In this document: one piece after another, positions 45,008 to 53,349 of the stretch
Numbering within the stretch: the stretch's first letter is position 1
How the letters are laid out: the number at the start of each line of letters is the position of its first letter
Assembly (NCBI GenBank): GCA_903915535.1
Contig: CAIWTJ010000222.1
Location: 1-60,014 of the forward strand
Direction: 5' to 3'
Length of the DNA: 60,014 nucleotides
Origin: Enhydrobacter aerosaccus
Lineage (GTDB): Bacteria > Pseudomonadota > Alphaproteobacteria > Reyranellales > Reyranellaceae
Translations under genes and position numbers: made by a program
Notes under the pieces: generated by a model
What the model saw: only the letters and a program-made list of their open reading frames with translations
Told to the model about the DNA's origin: nothing
Database searches by the model: none

Positions 45008-46309
45008 TCACTTACGTTTGAGGTCAGCCAGCAAGCGATCGACGAATTGCGGCGAATAGCCCAGCAAAGTCGTCTGGTCGGACAGTTCCTTCTTGAGCTG
45101 GCCCAGCGCCTCGATGAACGATCCACCCTTGGCCAGCGCCTGCTCGACGAGGGCGTGCGCCTTCTCCTTGCCGATCTTCTCGGCCAGCAGGAAGGTCGCG
45201 CGCTCGGCAAAGACCGCCGCCTCGGTCGCATCCATGTTCGCCTGGATCGCGTCGGCGTCGATCACGAGGCCGGTCGCCACTTCCAACATCGCCTCGACCG
45301 CCGAGCCCAGCGTCTCGCACAATGCCGCGAGCGTCGGCCATTCCGACTGCCAGCCGCCCAGCGCGCGCTCGTGCTCCTGGACCATGCCCGACACGATCGT
45401 GGCCGCGAGATGCGGTGCGCGATTGGCGGCGGCCAGGGTCAGCGCCGCGCCCACGGGATTGCGCTTGTGCGGCATGGTCGAGGAGCCGCCGCGGCCGGGA
45501 CCGGAGGGTTCCGACGCCTCGCCGACCTCCACCTGCATCATCAGCGAGATGTCGCGCGCGGCCTTGCCCAGCGCACCACAGACCAGTGCGATATCCTGCG
45601 CCAATGCCGCGACACGAACGCGCTGCGTGAACCACGGTCCGGGCGGCAGGGCGAGTTCGAGGCGTTCGGCCAGCACCTTCATCACCGGCTCGGCTTTCTT
45701 GCCAAGCGCCGAGAGCGAGCCCGACGCACCGCCGAACTGCACGATCTGCGTCTCGGCAAAGCTCGCCGCCAGACGCCGCCTCGCGCGATCGATGTCCGAT
45801 GCCCAACCGGCAATTTTCTGCCCGAGCGCCAGCGGCGTTGCCGGCTGAAGAAGCGTGCGCCCCAGCATCGTGGTCGTGCGGTGCTTCTTCGCCAGCTTCG
45901 CCAGCGCGTCGACAATGAGTTGGAGATCCTTCAGCAGCGGCGGCAGCGCCTCACCCAGCTGCAGCACCATGGCGCAATCGAGCACGTCCTGGCTGGTCGC
46001 CCCCCAATGCACGTACGCCGCCGCGTCCGTGCTGCGCTTCTTCACCTCGGCCGTGAGCGCCTTGACCACCGGCACGGTGAGCGTCGCGGTGCGGCGCGCC
46101 GCCTCGGCAAGCGGCACGGGATCGTAGAGCTTTGCGTCACAGGCCTTCTCGATCACGGCGGCATGCTTCTTCGGCACGAGACCGGCGCTCGCCGTCGCAT
46201 GCGCAAGAGCCGCTTCGAAGCGCAGCATGTGGCGGAGCGTGGCAAGATCGGAAAAGGCTTCCGCCGTACGCGATGCCGCGCCCAGCGCATTCACCAGACG
46301 ACCGGCCAT
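45008..46309 (-). CDS. pcaB: 3-carboxy-cis,cis-muconate cycloisomerase
   Basis: 433 residues. The fumarase/aspartase superfamily signature GSSTMPHKRNPVGA is clear, with VHWGATSQDVLD near residue 100 and the PcaB-like end HALVEQALAKGGSFIEALGQ. It converts 3-carboxy-cis,cis-muconate, the product of protocatechuate 3,4-dioxygenase, into gamma-carboxymuconolactone. It follows pcaG by 3 bp. pcaC and pcaD, the next steps, are not in the window. Confidence 0.92.
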   Translation of the reverse strand: MAGRLVNALGAASRTAEAFSDLATLRHMLRFEAALAHATASAGLVPKKHAAVIEKACDAKLYDPVPLAEAARRTATLTVPVVKALTAEVKKRSTDAAAYVHWGATSQDVLDCAMVLQLGEALPPLLKDLQLIVDALAKLAKKHRTTTMLGRTLLQPATPLALGQKIAGWASDIDRARRRLAASFAETQIVQFGGASGSLSALGKKAEPVMKVLAERLELALPPGPWFTQRVRVAALAQDIALVCGALGKAARDISLMMQVEVGEASEPSGPGRGGSSTMPHKRNPVGAALTLAAANRAPHLAATIVSGMVQEHERALGGWQSEWPTLAALCETLGSAVEAMLEVATGLVIDADAIQANMDATEAAVFAERATFLLAEKIGKEKAHALVEQALAKGGSFIEALGQLKKELSDQTTLLGYSPQFVDRLLADLKRK

Positions 46310-46312
46310 GAA

Positions 46313-46876
46313 TCAGATGTCGAAGAAAACGGTTTCGTGTGCACCGCCGATATGAATCGGCAGGCGCCAGATGCCGGCGCCGTCGCGCTTGGCGATGAGA
46401 GTCCGCCGCCGCGCCGCATCGACCAGCTTCAGCACGGGATCTTCGGCCAGGCCGGGATCGCCCTCGAAATAGAGCCGCGTCGCGAGGCGATTGAGGACGC
46501 CGCGCGCGAACACGTTGATGTTGACGTGCGCCGCCTGCATGCCGCCCGCAGGCCACGGCACGCGGCCGGGCTTCACGGTCGCGAAGCGCGCCTCGCCGTT
46601 GGTATCCGTCGAGGCGCGGCCAAAGCCTTCGAACCCCGCGTCGAGCGGCAGGTTGCGCCGGTCGTCGGGATGGTTGTAGCGGCCGTGGCTGTTGGCCTGC
46701 CAGATCTCGAGCAAACCGTCGGGAATCAGCGCGCCCTCCGCGTCGAACAGCGAAAGCACGAGCTCGATGCGCTCGCCGGCGACACCCGGCGGCGCTAGGT
46801 CGGCGCGATAGGTGTTGACCAGAGTGCCCCAATAGAACGGGCCGATCGTCTGCGAAGGCGTCAATGCGTGCGACAT
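46313..46876 (-). CDS. pcaG: Protocatechuate 3,4-dioxygenase alpha subunit
   Basis: 187 residues from ATG at 46876, 4 bp after pcaH. LTPSQTIGPFYWGTLV opens the subunit; LLEIWQANSHGRYNHPDD and HVNINVFARGVLNRLATRLYF are the conserved core. Alpha subunits help shape the active site but do not bind the iron themselves. With PcaH it cleaves protocatechuate between the hydroxyls using O2. Confidence 0.93.
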   Translation of the reverse strand: MSHALTPSQTIGPFYWGTLVNTYRADLAPPGVAGERIELVLSLFDAEGALIPDGLLEIWQANSHGRYNHPDDRRNLPLDAGFEGFGRASTDTNGEARFATVKPGRVPWPAGGMQAAHVNINVFARGVLNRLATRLYFEGDPGLAEDPVLKLVDAARRRTLIAKRDGAGIWRLPIHIGGAHETVFFDI

Positions 46877-46880
46877 CGCC

Positions 46881-47576
46881 CTACTCCATCGGCGTGGCGT
46901 TGCGGCCACGCAGCACGACGTCGAATTTGTAGGCGAGGGCCCACTCGGGCCGCGTCGTCTCGATATCGAAGCTGGCCTGCAAACGCGTGCGCGCGCCTTC
47001 CGGCACGGAATTGTAGATCGGGTCGTAGGCCAGCAGCGGATCGCCGGGGAAATACATCTGCGTGATCAGGCGGGTGGCGAAGGCGGGCCCGAACAGCGAG
47101 AAGTGGATGTGCGCCGGCCGCCACGCGTTGTGATGGTTCTTCCACGGATAGGCGCCGGGCTTGATGGTGATGAACTCGTACTTGCCCTCGTCGTCGGTGC
47201 GAACGCGGCCGCCGCCGGTGAAGTTGGGATCGAGCGGCGCGTCGTGCTGGTCGCCGGGATGATGATAGCGGCCGGCCGCGTTGCACTGCCAGATCTCGAC
47301 CATCGCCTTGGGAACGGGCTTGCCGTTCTCGTCGAGCACGCGGCCATGAACCACGATGCGCTCGCCCAGAGGCTCGCCGATTCGCTGGCGCGTGAGGTCG
47401 TTCTCCAGCGCGTTCAGCCGTTCGGCGCCGAGCGACGGGCCAGTGATCTCCGACAGGCTTTGCGGCAACATAATCGCCGGCTGCTTCGGCGAGCGCGCGA
47501 CGGTCGACTTGTAGGCCGGCGACAGATTGAGGGGATGCTGGCCCGTGGCGGGGCGCTGGTAGATGTCCTTTTCCAT
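46881..47576 (-). CDS. pcaH: Protocatechuate 3,4-dioxygenase beta subunit
   Basis: 231 residues. The Fe(III)-binding subunit: one tyrosine ligand in AGRYHHPGDQHD, the second near GAYPWKN, and the two histidines in WRPAHIHFSLFG. IVVHGRVLDENGKPVP is the typical intradiol core. It precedes pcaG and pcaB with 3-4 bp spacing and follows the sulfatase-family gene by 20 bp. Confidence 0.95.
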   Translation of the reverse strand: MEKDIYQRPATGQHPLNLSPAYKSTVARSPKQPAIMLPQSLSEITGPSLGAERLNALENDLTRQRIGEPLGERIVVHGRVLDENGKPVPKAMVEIWQCNAAGRYHHPGDQHDAPLDPNFTGGGRVRTDDEGKYEFITIKPGAYPWKNHHNAWRPAHIHFSLFGPAFATRLITQMYFPGDPLLAYDPIYNSVPEGARTRLQASFDIETTRPEWALAYKFDVVLRGRNATPME

Positions 47577-47596
47577 GCCCAGACTCTACAACTCCG

Positions 47597-49129
47597 TCAC
47601 GCCGCGCGCACCTCCAGCCCCTTGGGAGTCGCGCGATATCCCGTCAGGGTACGCTCCGCGAAACCGAGCCGCCAGTTCAGCATCTTGGCGGCGTACTCGC
47701 CCATCCGCGTGGCGTAGGCGGGATCGGTCGCACGGTTCACGAACTGCCCCGGGTCCGCTTTGAGATCGAAAAACAGCGGCGGCAGGGCCGCGAAGTGCAC
47801 GTATTTGAAGTTTTCGTCCTGCACCACCGCGAGGCCGCATTTGTCCATCGGCACGCCCAGCGACGATTCAGGCTTGCTGTAGTGGACATCGCGGAAGTCG
47901 TACTCGTAGTGCACTTCCGTTCGCCAGTCGGACGGTGCTTCGCCTTCCACGAACGGCAGCAGCGAGCGGCCGTCGACCTGGCGCGGGATCGGAAGGCCGA
48001 GCCACTCCAGGATGGTCGGCGTCGTGTCGACCGTCTCGGTGAACTTCTCGACGATCGTGCCGCGCGTGCCGTTGGCCTCCTGGCGCGGATCGCGGATGAT
48101 CATCGGGATGCGATAGGACTCGTCGAAGTAACCGATCTTGCCCAGCAGGTGATGGTCGCCGGACTGCTCGCCATGATCGCAGGTGAAGACGATCAGCGTG
48201 TCGTCCCATTGACCGGTTTTCTCGAGATAGTCGAAGACGCGGCCGAGATGATCGTCGATCTCGCTCATCAGCCCGCAATAGGTGGCGCGCATTTGCGCCA
48301 CCTCTGCTTCCGTCATCGCCGAGCCCAGCGCATGACCGTCCTGGAAGAAGCTCGCCTGATTGATGTGATTGACGTAATAGGCGAGCAGCGCGTTCTGCCT
48401 GGCTTCCTCGGCGGGCGACGCCGCGCGCACCGGCTTCGGCATGTCCTCCGGCTTGTACATCGTGTTGTAGGGCTCCGACGCGATGAACGGTGGATGCGGG
48501 CGGTAGTAGCCCAGGTGCAGGAACCACGGCCTGCCGGCGCGCCCCTGCAGGTAGGACAGGCCGCGCTCGGTGAACCACGCCGTGTCGGACAGCTCTTTCG
48601 GGATCACGGCCGGCTGCGCCGTCGCGCCACCGATCGAGGCGCCCTGCGGCCGCCAGATGTCTTCACGGATGTCAGGCAGCTTGAATCCCTGGCTCGCCAC
48701 CCAGCCGAAGTAGGCATCGCGATTCTCGAACGCGCCCACCGAATGGAAGCCGTCCATGATGTCGCCCAGCACGAAGAAGCGCGGATCGTTGGGCGCGGTC
48801 TTGCGCGGATCGGGCGTCGTGGTCGTGTAGCCCACCAGCGCGGGATCGTAGCCGCCGCGGCGCAGCTCGTGTGCAAGGTTGGTGAAGCGCGAGTCGAGCG
48901 GGATCGTGTTCTGCACCGCGCGATGATTCATCATGTACATGCCGGTCATCAGGCTGGCCCGCGCCGGACCGCAGGGAACGCATTGCGTGAAATGATTACG
49001 GAAGGTGACGCCCTCGGCGCACAGCCGGTCGAGGTTGGGCAACTTCAGATAGTCCGCACCGAGCTTGGGCAGCATCAGGCCCCGCCACTGGTCAACCACG
49101 ATCAATAGGACGTTCTTGGCAGCTGGCAT
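47597..49129 (-). CDS. Phosphonate monoester hydrolase/arylsulfatase-family enzyme
   Basis: 510 residues from ATG at 49129 (GGGGGA upstream). Alkaline-phosphatase fold: metal-binding NVLLIVVDQWRG at the N-terminus and TQCVPCGPARASLMTG, whose CGPAR (C-x-P-x-R) cysteine would become formylglycine. From memory it follows the Rhizobium/Burkholderia phosphonate monoester hydrolases along nearly its whole length (MNHRAVQNTIPLD, GDIMDGF, LHYEYDFRDV), more than true arylsulfatases. These cleave phosphonate monoesters and phosphodiesters, often also sulfate esters. It may be co-transcribed with pcaHGB, though a functional link is unclear. Confidence 0.88.
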   Translation of the reverse strand: MPAAKNVLLIVVDQWRGLMLPKLGADYLKLPNLDRLCAEGVTFRNHFTQCVPCGPARASLMTGMYMMNHRAVQNTIPLDSRFTNLAHELRRGGYDPALVGYTTTTPDPRKTAPNDPRFFVLGDIMDGFHSVGAFENRDAYFGWVASQGFKLPDIREDIWRPQGASIGGATAQPAVIPKELSDTAWFTERGLSYLQGRAGRPWFLHLGYYRPHPPFIASEPYNTMYKPEDMPKPVRAASPAEEARQNALLAYYVNHINQASFFQDGHALGSAMTEAEVAQMRATYCGLMSEIDDHLGRVFDYLEKTGQWDDTLIVFTCDHGEQSGDHHLLGKIGYFDESYRIPMIIRDPRQEANGTRGTIVEKFTETVDTTPTILEWLGLPIPRQVDGRSLLPFVEGEAPSDWRTEVHYEYDFRDVHYSKPESSLGVPMDKCGLAVVQDENFKYVHFAALPPLFFDLKADPGQFVNRATDPAYATRMGEYAAKMLNWRLGFAERTLTGYRATPKGLEVRAA

Positions 49130-49154
49130 GCATTCCCCCACTGGCGCTCATCCC

Positions 49155-49182
49155 TTGGTCCGTTCCCATAATACGCTAGAGT
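49155..49182 (+). promoter_or_regulatory. Possible sigma-70-type promoter of the hydroxyacid dehydrogenase gene
   Basis: TTGGTC (49155-49160), 16 bp, TAGAGT (49177-49182). The -10 region GCTAGAGT resembles GCTAGGCT before the class III dehydrogenase (about 16269) and GCTAGGGT before the SDR at 58058, suggesting a shared housekeeping -10. Predicted start near 49189, just before the GGAGGAG ribosome site. Confidence 0.4.
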
Positions 49183-49210
49183 GCGGCCAAAGAAGCGGAG
49201 GAGACTACAG

Positions 49211-50242
49211 ATGGCGAAATTCAAAATTGTGACGACCGGGCCCGGCAAGACCGACCATTCGTTCGAAATGGAGACCTTGGCGAACATCGGCGCAGAGATC
49301 GTCGAGGTCACTGGGAGCGAGGACGATCTCATCAAGGCCGTGGCCGATGCCGATGCGATCTACGGTAAGGGCCGCCCCAGCATCTCCGCCAAGGTGATCC
49401 AGGCCGGCAAGAAACTGAAGGTCGTTTCGCTGGGCAGCGTCGGCGTCGATTCGGTCGATGTCGCGGCGGCGACGGAACTCGGCATCCCCGTCACCAACGT
49501 GCCCGACACCTTCATCGAGGAAGTGGCCGACCACGCCATGACCCTGATCCTCGCCTCGTGGCGCCGGCTGGTCGAACAGGACCGCATGGTGCGCAAGGGC
49601 GAGTGGGCAAAGGCGCGGCCGCATCTCTACCAATTCCCCCGCCTCATGGGCATGACCCTGGGCTTCATCTCCTTCGGCCACGTCGCGCGCGCGGTTGCCC
49701 GGCGCGCGGCGCCGTTCGGCTTCCAGATGCTGGCCTACGATCCCTACATCGAAGAACTGGTGATGAGCGACTACGGCGTGCAGCCGGTCGGCTATGACGA
49801 GCTGCTGCAGCGCTCCGACATCGTCTCGATGCACGCGCCCGGCACCAAGGACGCCTATCACATGATGGGCGAGGCGCAGTTCAAGAAAATGAAGAAGACG
49901 TCTCTCTTCGTGAACACGGGCCGCGGCTCGACGGTCGATGAGCCGGCGATGATCAAGGCACTGCAGGAAGGCTGGATCGCCGGCGCCGGCCTCGACGTGC
50001 TCGAGACCGAGCCGGTCGGTCACAACAATCCGCTGCTCGGCATGGACAACGTGATCCTGACCGCGCACGTGGCCTCCGCCTCCGACCGCTTCGACAAGGC
50101 CCGCAAGCGCCGCGTCGGCGCGGAACTGTCGCTGGTGCTGCAAGGCAAATGGCCGCGCGCCTGCGTCAACCCGATGGTGCTCGAGAAGTCGAAGCTGCTG
50201 CGCTGGCAGCCCTACTCGATGGAACGCGGCCCCGGTAACTAA
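49211..50242 (+). CDS. D-isomer-specific 2-hydroxyacid dehydrogenase (phosphoglycerate-dehydrogenase-like)
   Basis: 343 residues from ATG at 49211 (GGAGGAG before it). The catalytic Arg (VNTGRGSTVDE), Glu (VLETEPVG) and His (LTAHVASAS) are all present. The NAD loop reads LGFISFGHVAR, a G-x-I-x-x-G variant of the usual G-x-G-x-x-G. The enzyme should reduce a 2-keto acid or oxidise a D-2-hydroxyacid. It runs tail to tail into a second enzyme of the same family 17 bp away. Confidence 0.9.
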   Translation: MAKFKIVTTGPGKTDHSFEMETLANIGAEIVEVTGSEDDLIKAVADADAIYGKGRPSISAKVIQAGKKLKVVSLGSVGVDSVDVAAATELGIPVTNVPDTFIEEVADHAMTLILASWRRLVEQDRMVRKGEWAKARPHLYQFPRLMGMTLGFISFGHVARAVARRAAPFGFQMLAYDPYIEELVMSDYGVQPVGYDELLQRSDIVSMHAPGTKDAYHMMGEAQFKKMKKTSLFVNTGRGSTVDEPAMIKALQEGWIAGAGLDVLETEPVGHNNPLLGMDNVILTAHVASASDRFDKARKRRVGAELSLVLQGKWPRACVNPMVLEKSKLLRWQPYSMERGPGN

Positions 50243-50259
50243 AAGCCGGTAACCGAGGC

Positions 50260-51237
50260 TTACGCCCGGCGCGCCCAATCCTTCGCGTTGGCCGCGCCGG
50301 GCGGCATCTCGCCTTTCACCAGCGCTTCGACCTGCCGCACGGTGTCGAAGGCCTGGCTTTCGCTGGCAGGCGGTGTCAGGCCGCCGATGTGCGGCGTGGC
50401 GATCACGTTGGGCAGGCGCGCAAGCTCAGGGGACGGCATCTGGTCGGGGGCGCGGCCGACGTCCATCGCGGCACCGGCGATGCCGCCTTCTGTCAGCACC
50501 TTCGCGAGCGCCGACTCATCGACCAGGTTGCCGCGAGACATATTGATGAAGAAGGCATCGGGCTTCATGCGCGCGAAGGCCGCCGCGTCGAGCAGATTTT
50601 CGGTCTCTTCGTTGGCGATGGCGAGACAGACTACATAGTCGGCCTCGGCGAGCAATTCGGGCAGCTCGCGCTTGCCGAACCGGCGGTCGTCGATCTGCGC
50701 ATAGGGATCGCTGATCACGACCTTCATCCCCATCGCGGCAAGCACCGGCGCGAGCGCGCGCGAGATGCGGCCGTAGCCGATGATGCCCACTGTGCTGCCG
50801 GAAAGCTGCCGCCCGACCTTGATCTCGGGCTTGCGGCCCTCGTGGTAGGCAGCGATCGCAGGCCCCATTCCACGGGAAAGCTCGACCAGGAAGCCGATCG
50901 CGAGCTCGACCACCGACGGCACGAACCCAGCCTCGGCATGCGTCACCAGCACGCCCGCCTTCGAGGCGGCCGCCACGTCGATGTTACGAATATCGACGGC
51001 GCTCCTCATCACGACCTTCAGCTTCGGCAAGCTTTCGAAAACTTCGGCCGGCACCGGCGTCGAACGATCGGCGATGATGAAGTCGGCGTCCTTCGCCGCC
51101 GCGATCACGCCCCGCGGATCGAGCGGCGCCGCTCCTTCGTGCAGGACGACATCGACCAGTGCCTGCAATTGCGCGAGCGCGCGGGCGCCGTAGTACTGGG
51201 CACGGGCCTGCGGCACGTGCGTGAGCAGAAGTTTCAA
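50260..51237 (-). CDS. 2-hydroxyacid dehydrogenase family protein with altered catalytic Glu region
   Basis: 325 residues. NAD loop VGIIGYGRISRAL, catalytic Arg in FINMSRGNLVDE and His in IATPHIGGLTP are clear. The usual D-V-x-x-x-E-P block that supplies the catalytic Glu reads MDVGRAPDQMPSPE, so the Glu is displaced or replaced. It is the last gene of the atzG-atzE-atzH run, 9 bp behind atzH, which suggests a nitrogen-compound breakdown product as substrate. Confidence 0.87.
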   Translation of the reverse strand: MKLLLTHVPQARAQYYGARALAQLQALVDVVLHEGAAPLDPRGVIAAAKDADFIIADRSTPVPAEVFESLPKLKVVMRSAVDIRNIDVAAASKAGVLVTHAEAGFVPSVVELAIGFLVELSRGMGPAIAAYHEGRKPEIKVGRQLSGSTVGIIGYGRISRALAPVLAAMGMKVVISDPYAQIDDRRFGKRELPELLAEADYVVCLAIANEETENLLDAAAFARMKPDAFFINMSRGNLVDESALAKVLTEGGIAGAAMDVGRAPDQMPSPELARLPNVIATPHIGGLTPPASESQAFDTVRQVEALVKGEMPPGAANAKDWARRA

Positions 51238-51246
51238 TTCGTCCCT

Positions 51247-51657
51247 TCAGCGCGCCTTCATGGGCGTCGCGTCACCCAGCAGCGAAACATGGGCGGCGAC
51301 GATGCGCCAGCCCTCCGAGGTGCGCATCCAGGTGTGGCTCTGCCGGCCGGTCTTCGTCGCGCCCTGGCGCAGAAACTCGCAGTTCGCCGTGCCGAAATCG
51401 TGACCATAAGTCACGACCCACAGTTTCAGCAGCTCGCGCTTCACCGCGGCGCCACCTGCCCCCGGATCGCGCCCGGCCCGGAAAGCGGCAATCTGCTCAT
51501 AGCCGTAGAGATTCTCGCCCACGCCGTAGCGCAGCGTGTGGGGGCTCTGCCAGAACAGCTCGTCGAGCGTGGCGACATCGTTGGCGTTGAGCGCGGTCTC
51601 GTAGCGATGGAAGGCCGCCGTCACTTCGGCGACGACCGACGGGATGTTGATTTCCAT
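51247..51657 (-). CDS. atzH: AtzH/HpxZ-like protein (DUF3225, NTF2-like fold)
   Basis: 136 residues. The NTF2-like core is visible: [42 protein letters not shown] and [18 protein letters not shown]. Members accompany AtzE-type amidases: AtzH acts on the 1,3-dicarboxyurea-type intermediate in cyanurate breakdown, and HpxZ occurs in oxalurate catabolism. Linked to atzE by 10 bp. The cyanurate-type reading is favoured by atzG and atzF nearby, but oxalurate cannot be excluded. Confidence 0.85.
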   Translation of the reverse strand: MEINIPSVVAEVTAAFHRYETALNANDVATLDELFWQSPHTLRYGVGENLYGYEQIAAFRAGRDPGAGGAAVKRELLKLWVVTYGHDFGTANCEFLRQGATKTGRQSHTWMRTSEGWRIVAAHVSLLGDATPMKAR

Positions 51658-51667
51658 TTCTGGCTCC

Positions 51668-53050
51668 TCAGGCGGGCGTCGAGACGCAGACGCCCTCTTT
51701 TTCGAGATAGGCCGAGACGCGCAACGCGGCGGCCTCGTCGAACGGCTTGGCGATCACCTGCACGCCGATCGGCATTGCGCCCGGTTTGCGCGTGGGCACC
51801 GCCACGACCGGCAGGCCGATGAAGGAGATCGGCTGAGTGAACACGCCAAGATTGGCCCGCACCGCGAGTTCGACCCCGTCGATGGTCATCATGGTCTGGC
51901 CGAGCTTGGGCGCCGAGCGCGGCGTCGCCGGCGCCAGCACGATGTCGACCTCCTCGAACAGCTTCAGCACCTGCGCGCGATAGTGGCGGCGGAAGCGCTG
52001 CGCCTTCACGTACCATGAGCCCGGCAGGAGATTGCCCGCCATGAGTCGCTCGCGCGTGTCGCCGTCGAAATCCTGCGGCCGGCTCTTGAGGCGCTCGAGA
52101 TGAAGCTGGCCGCCTTCCATCGCGGTGATGACATAGGCCGCCGCGCGCGCCGCCGCGGCCTGCGGCAGCACGACCGTCTTCGTGGCACCGAGCGCCTTGG
52201 CGACGGTGGCCACCGCCTCGAACGCCTCGGGCTCACCGCCCCTGGCGAAGTAGTCGCCGGCGATCGCGATGCGCAGGCCGCCGATGCCGTCGTTGAGCGT
52301 GGACAGGGTCGGCTCGGCGATCCGGTCGGTGCAGGCGCTGTCGTCGGGATCCCAGCCCTGCATGGCGTCGAACGAGAGGGCGAGATCTTCCGTCGAGCGC
52401 GCCAGCGGTCCCAGATGATCGAAAGCATCGACGAACGGAAACGAACCGGCGCGGCTCAGGCGTCCGTAGGTCGGCTTGAGGCCGAACAGGCCGCACAGCG
52501 AGGACGGCACGCGGATCGAGCCGTTGGTGTCGGAGCCCAGCGCCAGCGGTACTTCGCCCGCGGCAACGGCGGCGCCCGAGCCGCCGGACGAGCCGCCAGT
52601 CATGCGTGTCGGGTCGTGCGGATTGCGCGACGGCCCGTAGTGCGCGTTCTCGCCGGTGAAGTCGTAGGCGTACTCGCCCATGTTGAGCCCGCCGATCAGG
52701 ATGGCGCCCGCCGCCTCGAGCTTGCGCACCAGCGCGCCGTCCCGCTTGGCCGCCGGCCTGTCGGCGTTGATCTTGGAGCCCGCGCGCGTCGGCAGGCCCG
52801 CGATGTCGAACAGGCTCTTCACGGCGAACGGCACGCCGCTCATCGGTCCGATGTGCCGGCCGGCATCGATCTCGGCCGCGCGCTTCTTCGCGCGCTCGGC
52901 CACGATGTCGGTGAAGGCGTTGACGGTAGGCTCGGCCGCCTTGATGCGCGCGAGGGCGGCATCGACGACGGCAGTCGCCTTCACCTTGCCCGTGCTCACG
53001 GCGCGCGCGATTTCCGCCGCGGTCGCGGCCTTCGACAGCGGGTCGCTCAT
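51668..53050 (-). CDS. atzE: AtzE-type amidase (1-carboxybiuret hydrolase catalytic subunit)
   Basis: 460 residues of the amidase-signature family. Catalytic Lys in [11 protein letters not shown], cis-Ser in [15 protein letters not shown] and the nucleophile in [17 protein letters not shown]; the Asn after Thr and the SSLCG end are typical of AtzE. In the characterised pathway AtzE with the small subunit AtzG deaminates 1-carboxybiuret, the product of cyanuric acid hydrolase. atzG lies 10 bp upstream and atzH 10 bp downstream. No cyanuric acid hydrolase (AtzD) is in the window. Confidence 0.9.
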   Translation of the reverse strand: MSDPLSKAATAAEIARAVSTGKVKATAVVDAALARIKAAEPTVNAFTDIVAERAKKRAAEIDAGRHIGPMSGVPFAVKSLFDIAGLPTRAGSKINADRPAAKRDGALVRKLEAAGAILIGGLNMGEYAYDFTGENAHYGPSRNPHDPTRMTGGSSGGSGAAVAAGEVPLALGSDTNGSIRVPSSLCGLFGLKPTYGRLSRAGSFPFVDAFDHLGPLARSTEDLALSFDAMQGWDPDDSACTDRIAEPTLSTLNDGIGGLRIAIAGDYFARGGEPEAFEAVATVAKALGATKTVVLPQAAAARAAAYVITAMEGGQLHLERLKSRPQDFDGDTRERLMAGNLLPGSWYVKAQRFRRHYRAQVLKLFEEVDIVLAPATPRSAPKLGQTMMTIDGVELAVRANLGVFTQPISFIGLPVVAVPTRKPGAMPIGVQVIAKPFDEAAALRVSAYLEKEGVCVSTPA

Positions 53051-53060
53051 CGGGGATCGC

Positions 53061-53249
53061 TCATGGACGAAAGACCGGCGCGGGCGTGAGGTCGTCGTCG
53101 AGCTCCACGGCCAGCAGCGGCTGCGCGATGGCGAGCGAACGCTCGACGTTCAGGATGACGTTGGCGCGGTATTCCGGCGCGATCGGCAGGCCGATCGCCA
53201 GCGCCGCCTCGTCGACCCATTTACCGATATCGGGCTTCTTTTCGGTCAT
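53061..53249 (-). CDS. atzG: AtzG-like small subunit (DUF4089)
   Basis: 62 residues. A short helical protein (WVDEAALAIGLPIAPEYRANV then NVERSLAIAQPLLAV) of the size and pattern of AtzG, which clamps and stabilises AtzE. First gene of the run atzG-atzE-atzH-dehydrogenase. GGGGGAAA precedes the ATG, and a sigma-54 promoter lies 31-46 bp upstream. Confidence 0.87.
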   Translation of the reverse strand: MTEKKPDIGKWVDEAALAIGLPIAPEYRANVILNVERSLAIAQPLLAVELDDDLTPAPVFRP

Positions 53250-53279
53250 TGGTTTCCCCCGCGCTCAATATGGCCGAAA

Positions 53280-53295
53280 CGCAAGGAGCATGCCA
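53280..53295 (-). promoter_or_regulatory. Sigma-54 (-24/-12) promoter of atzGEH
   Basis: On the minus strand TGGCATG-CTCC-TTGCG matches the RpoN consensus at 10 of 12, with GG and GC 10 bp apart. Predicted start near 53270, about 21 bp before atzG. The 100-bp gap also has to hold the promoter of the divergent atzF; no sigma-54 match was found in that direction. Confidence 0.65.
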
Positions 53296-53349
53296 AGCAT
53301 TGCCAATCAGGGTGGCTGCAATCCCCGCGGCGCTTCGCTAGAAAGGAAC

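Noticed and set aside
49159-49200. Possible sigma-54 promoter for the phosphonate monoester hydrolase gene (minus strand TTTGGCCGCACTCTAGCGT)
   Set aside because: GG and GC spacing is right, but the -24 box is only TGGC and the -12 box TAGC; the same bases form the -10 region of the divergent gene.
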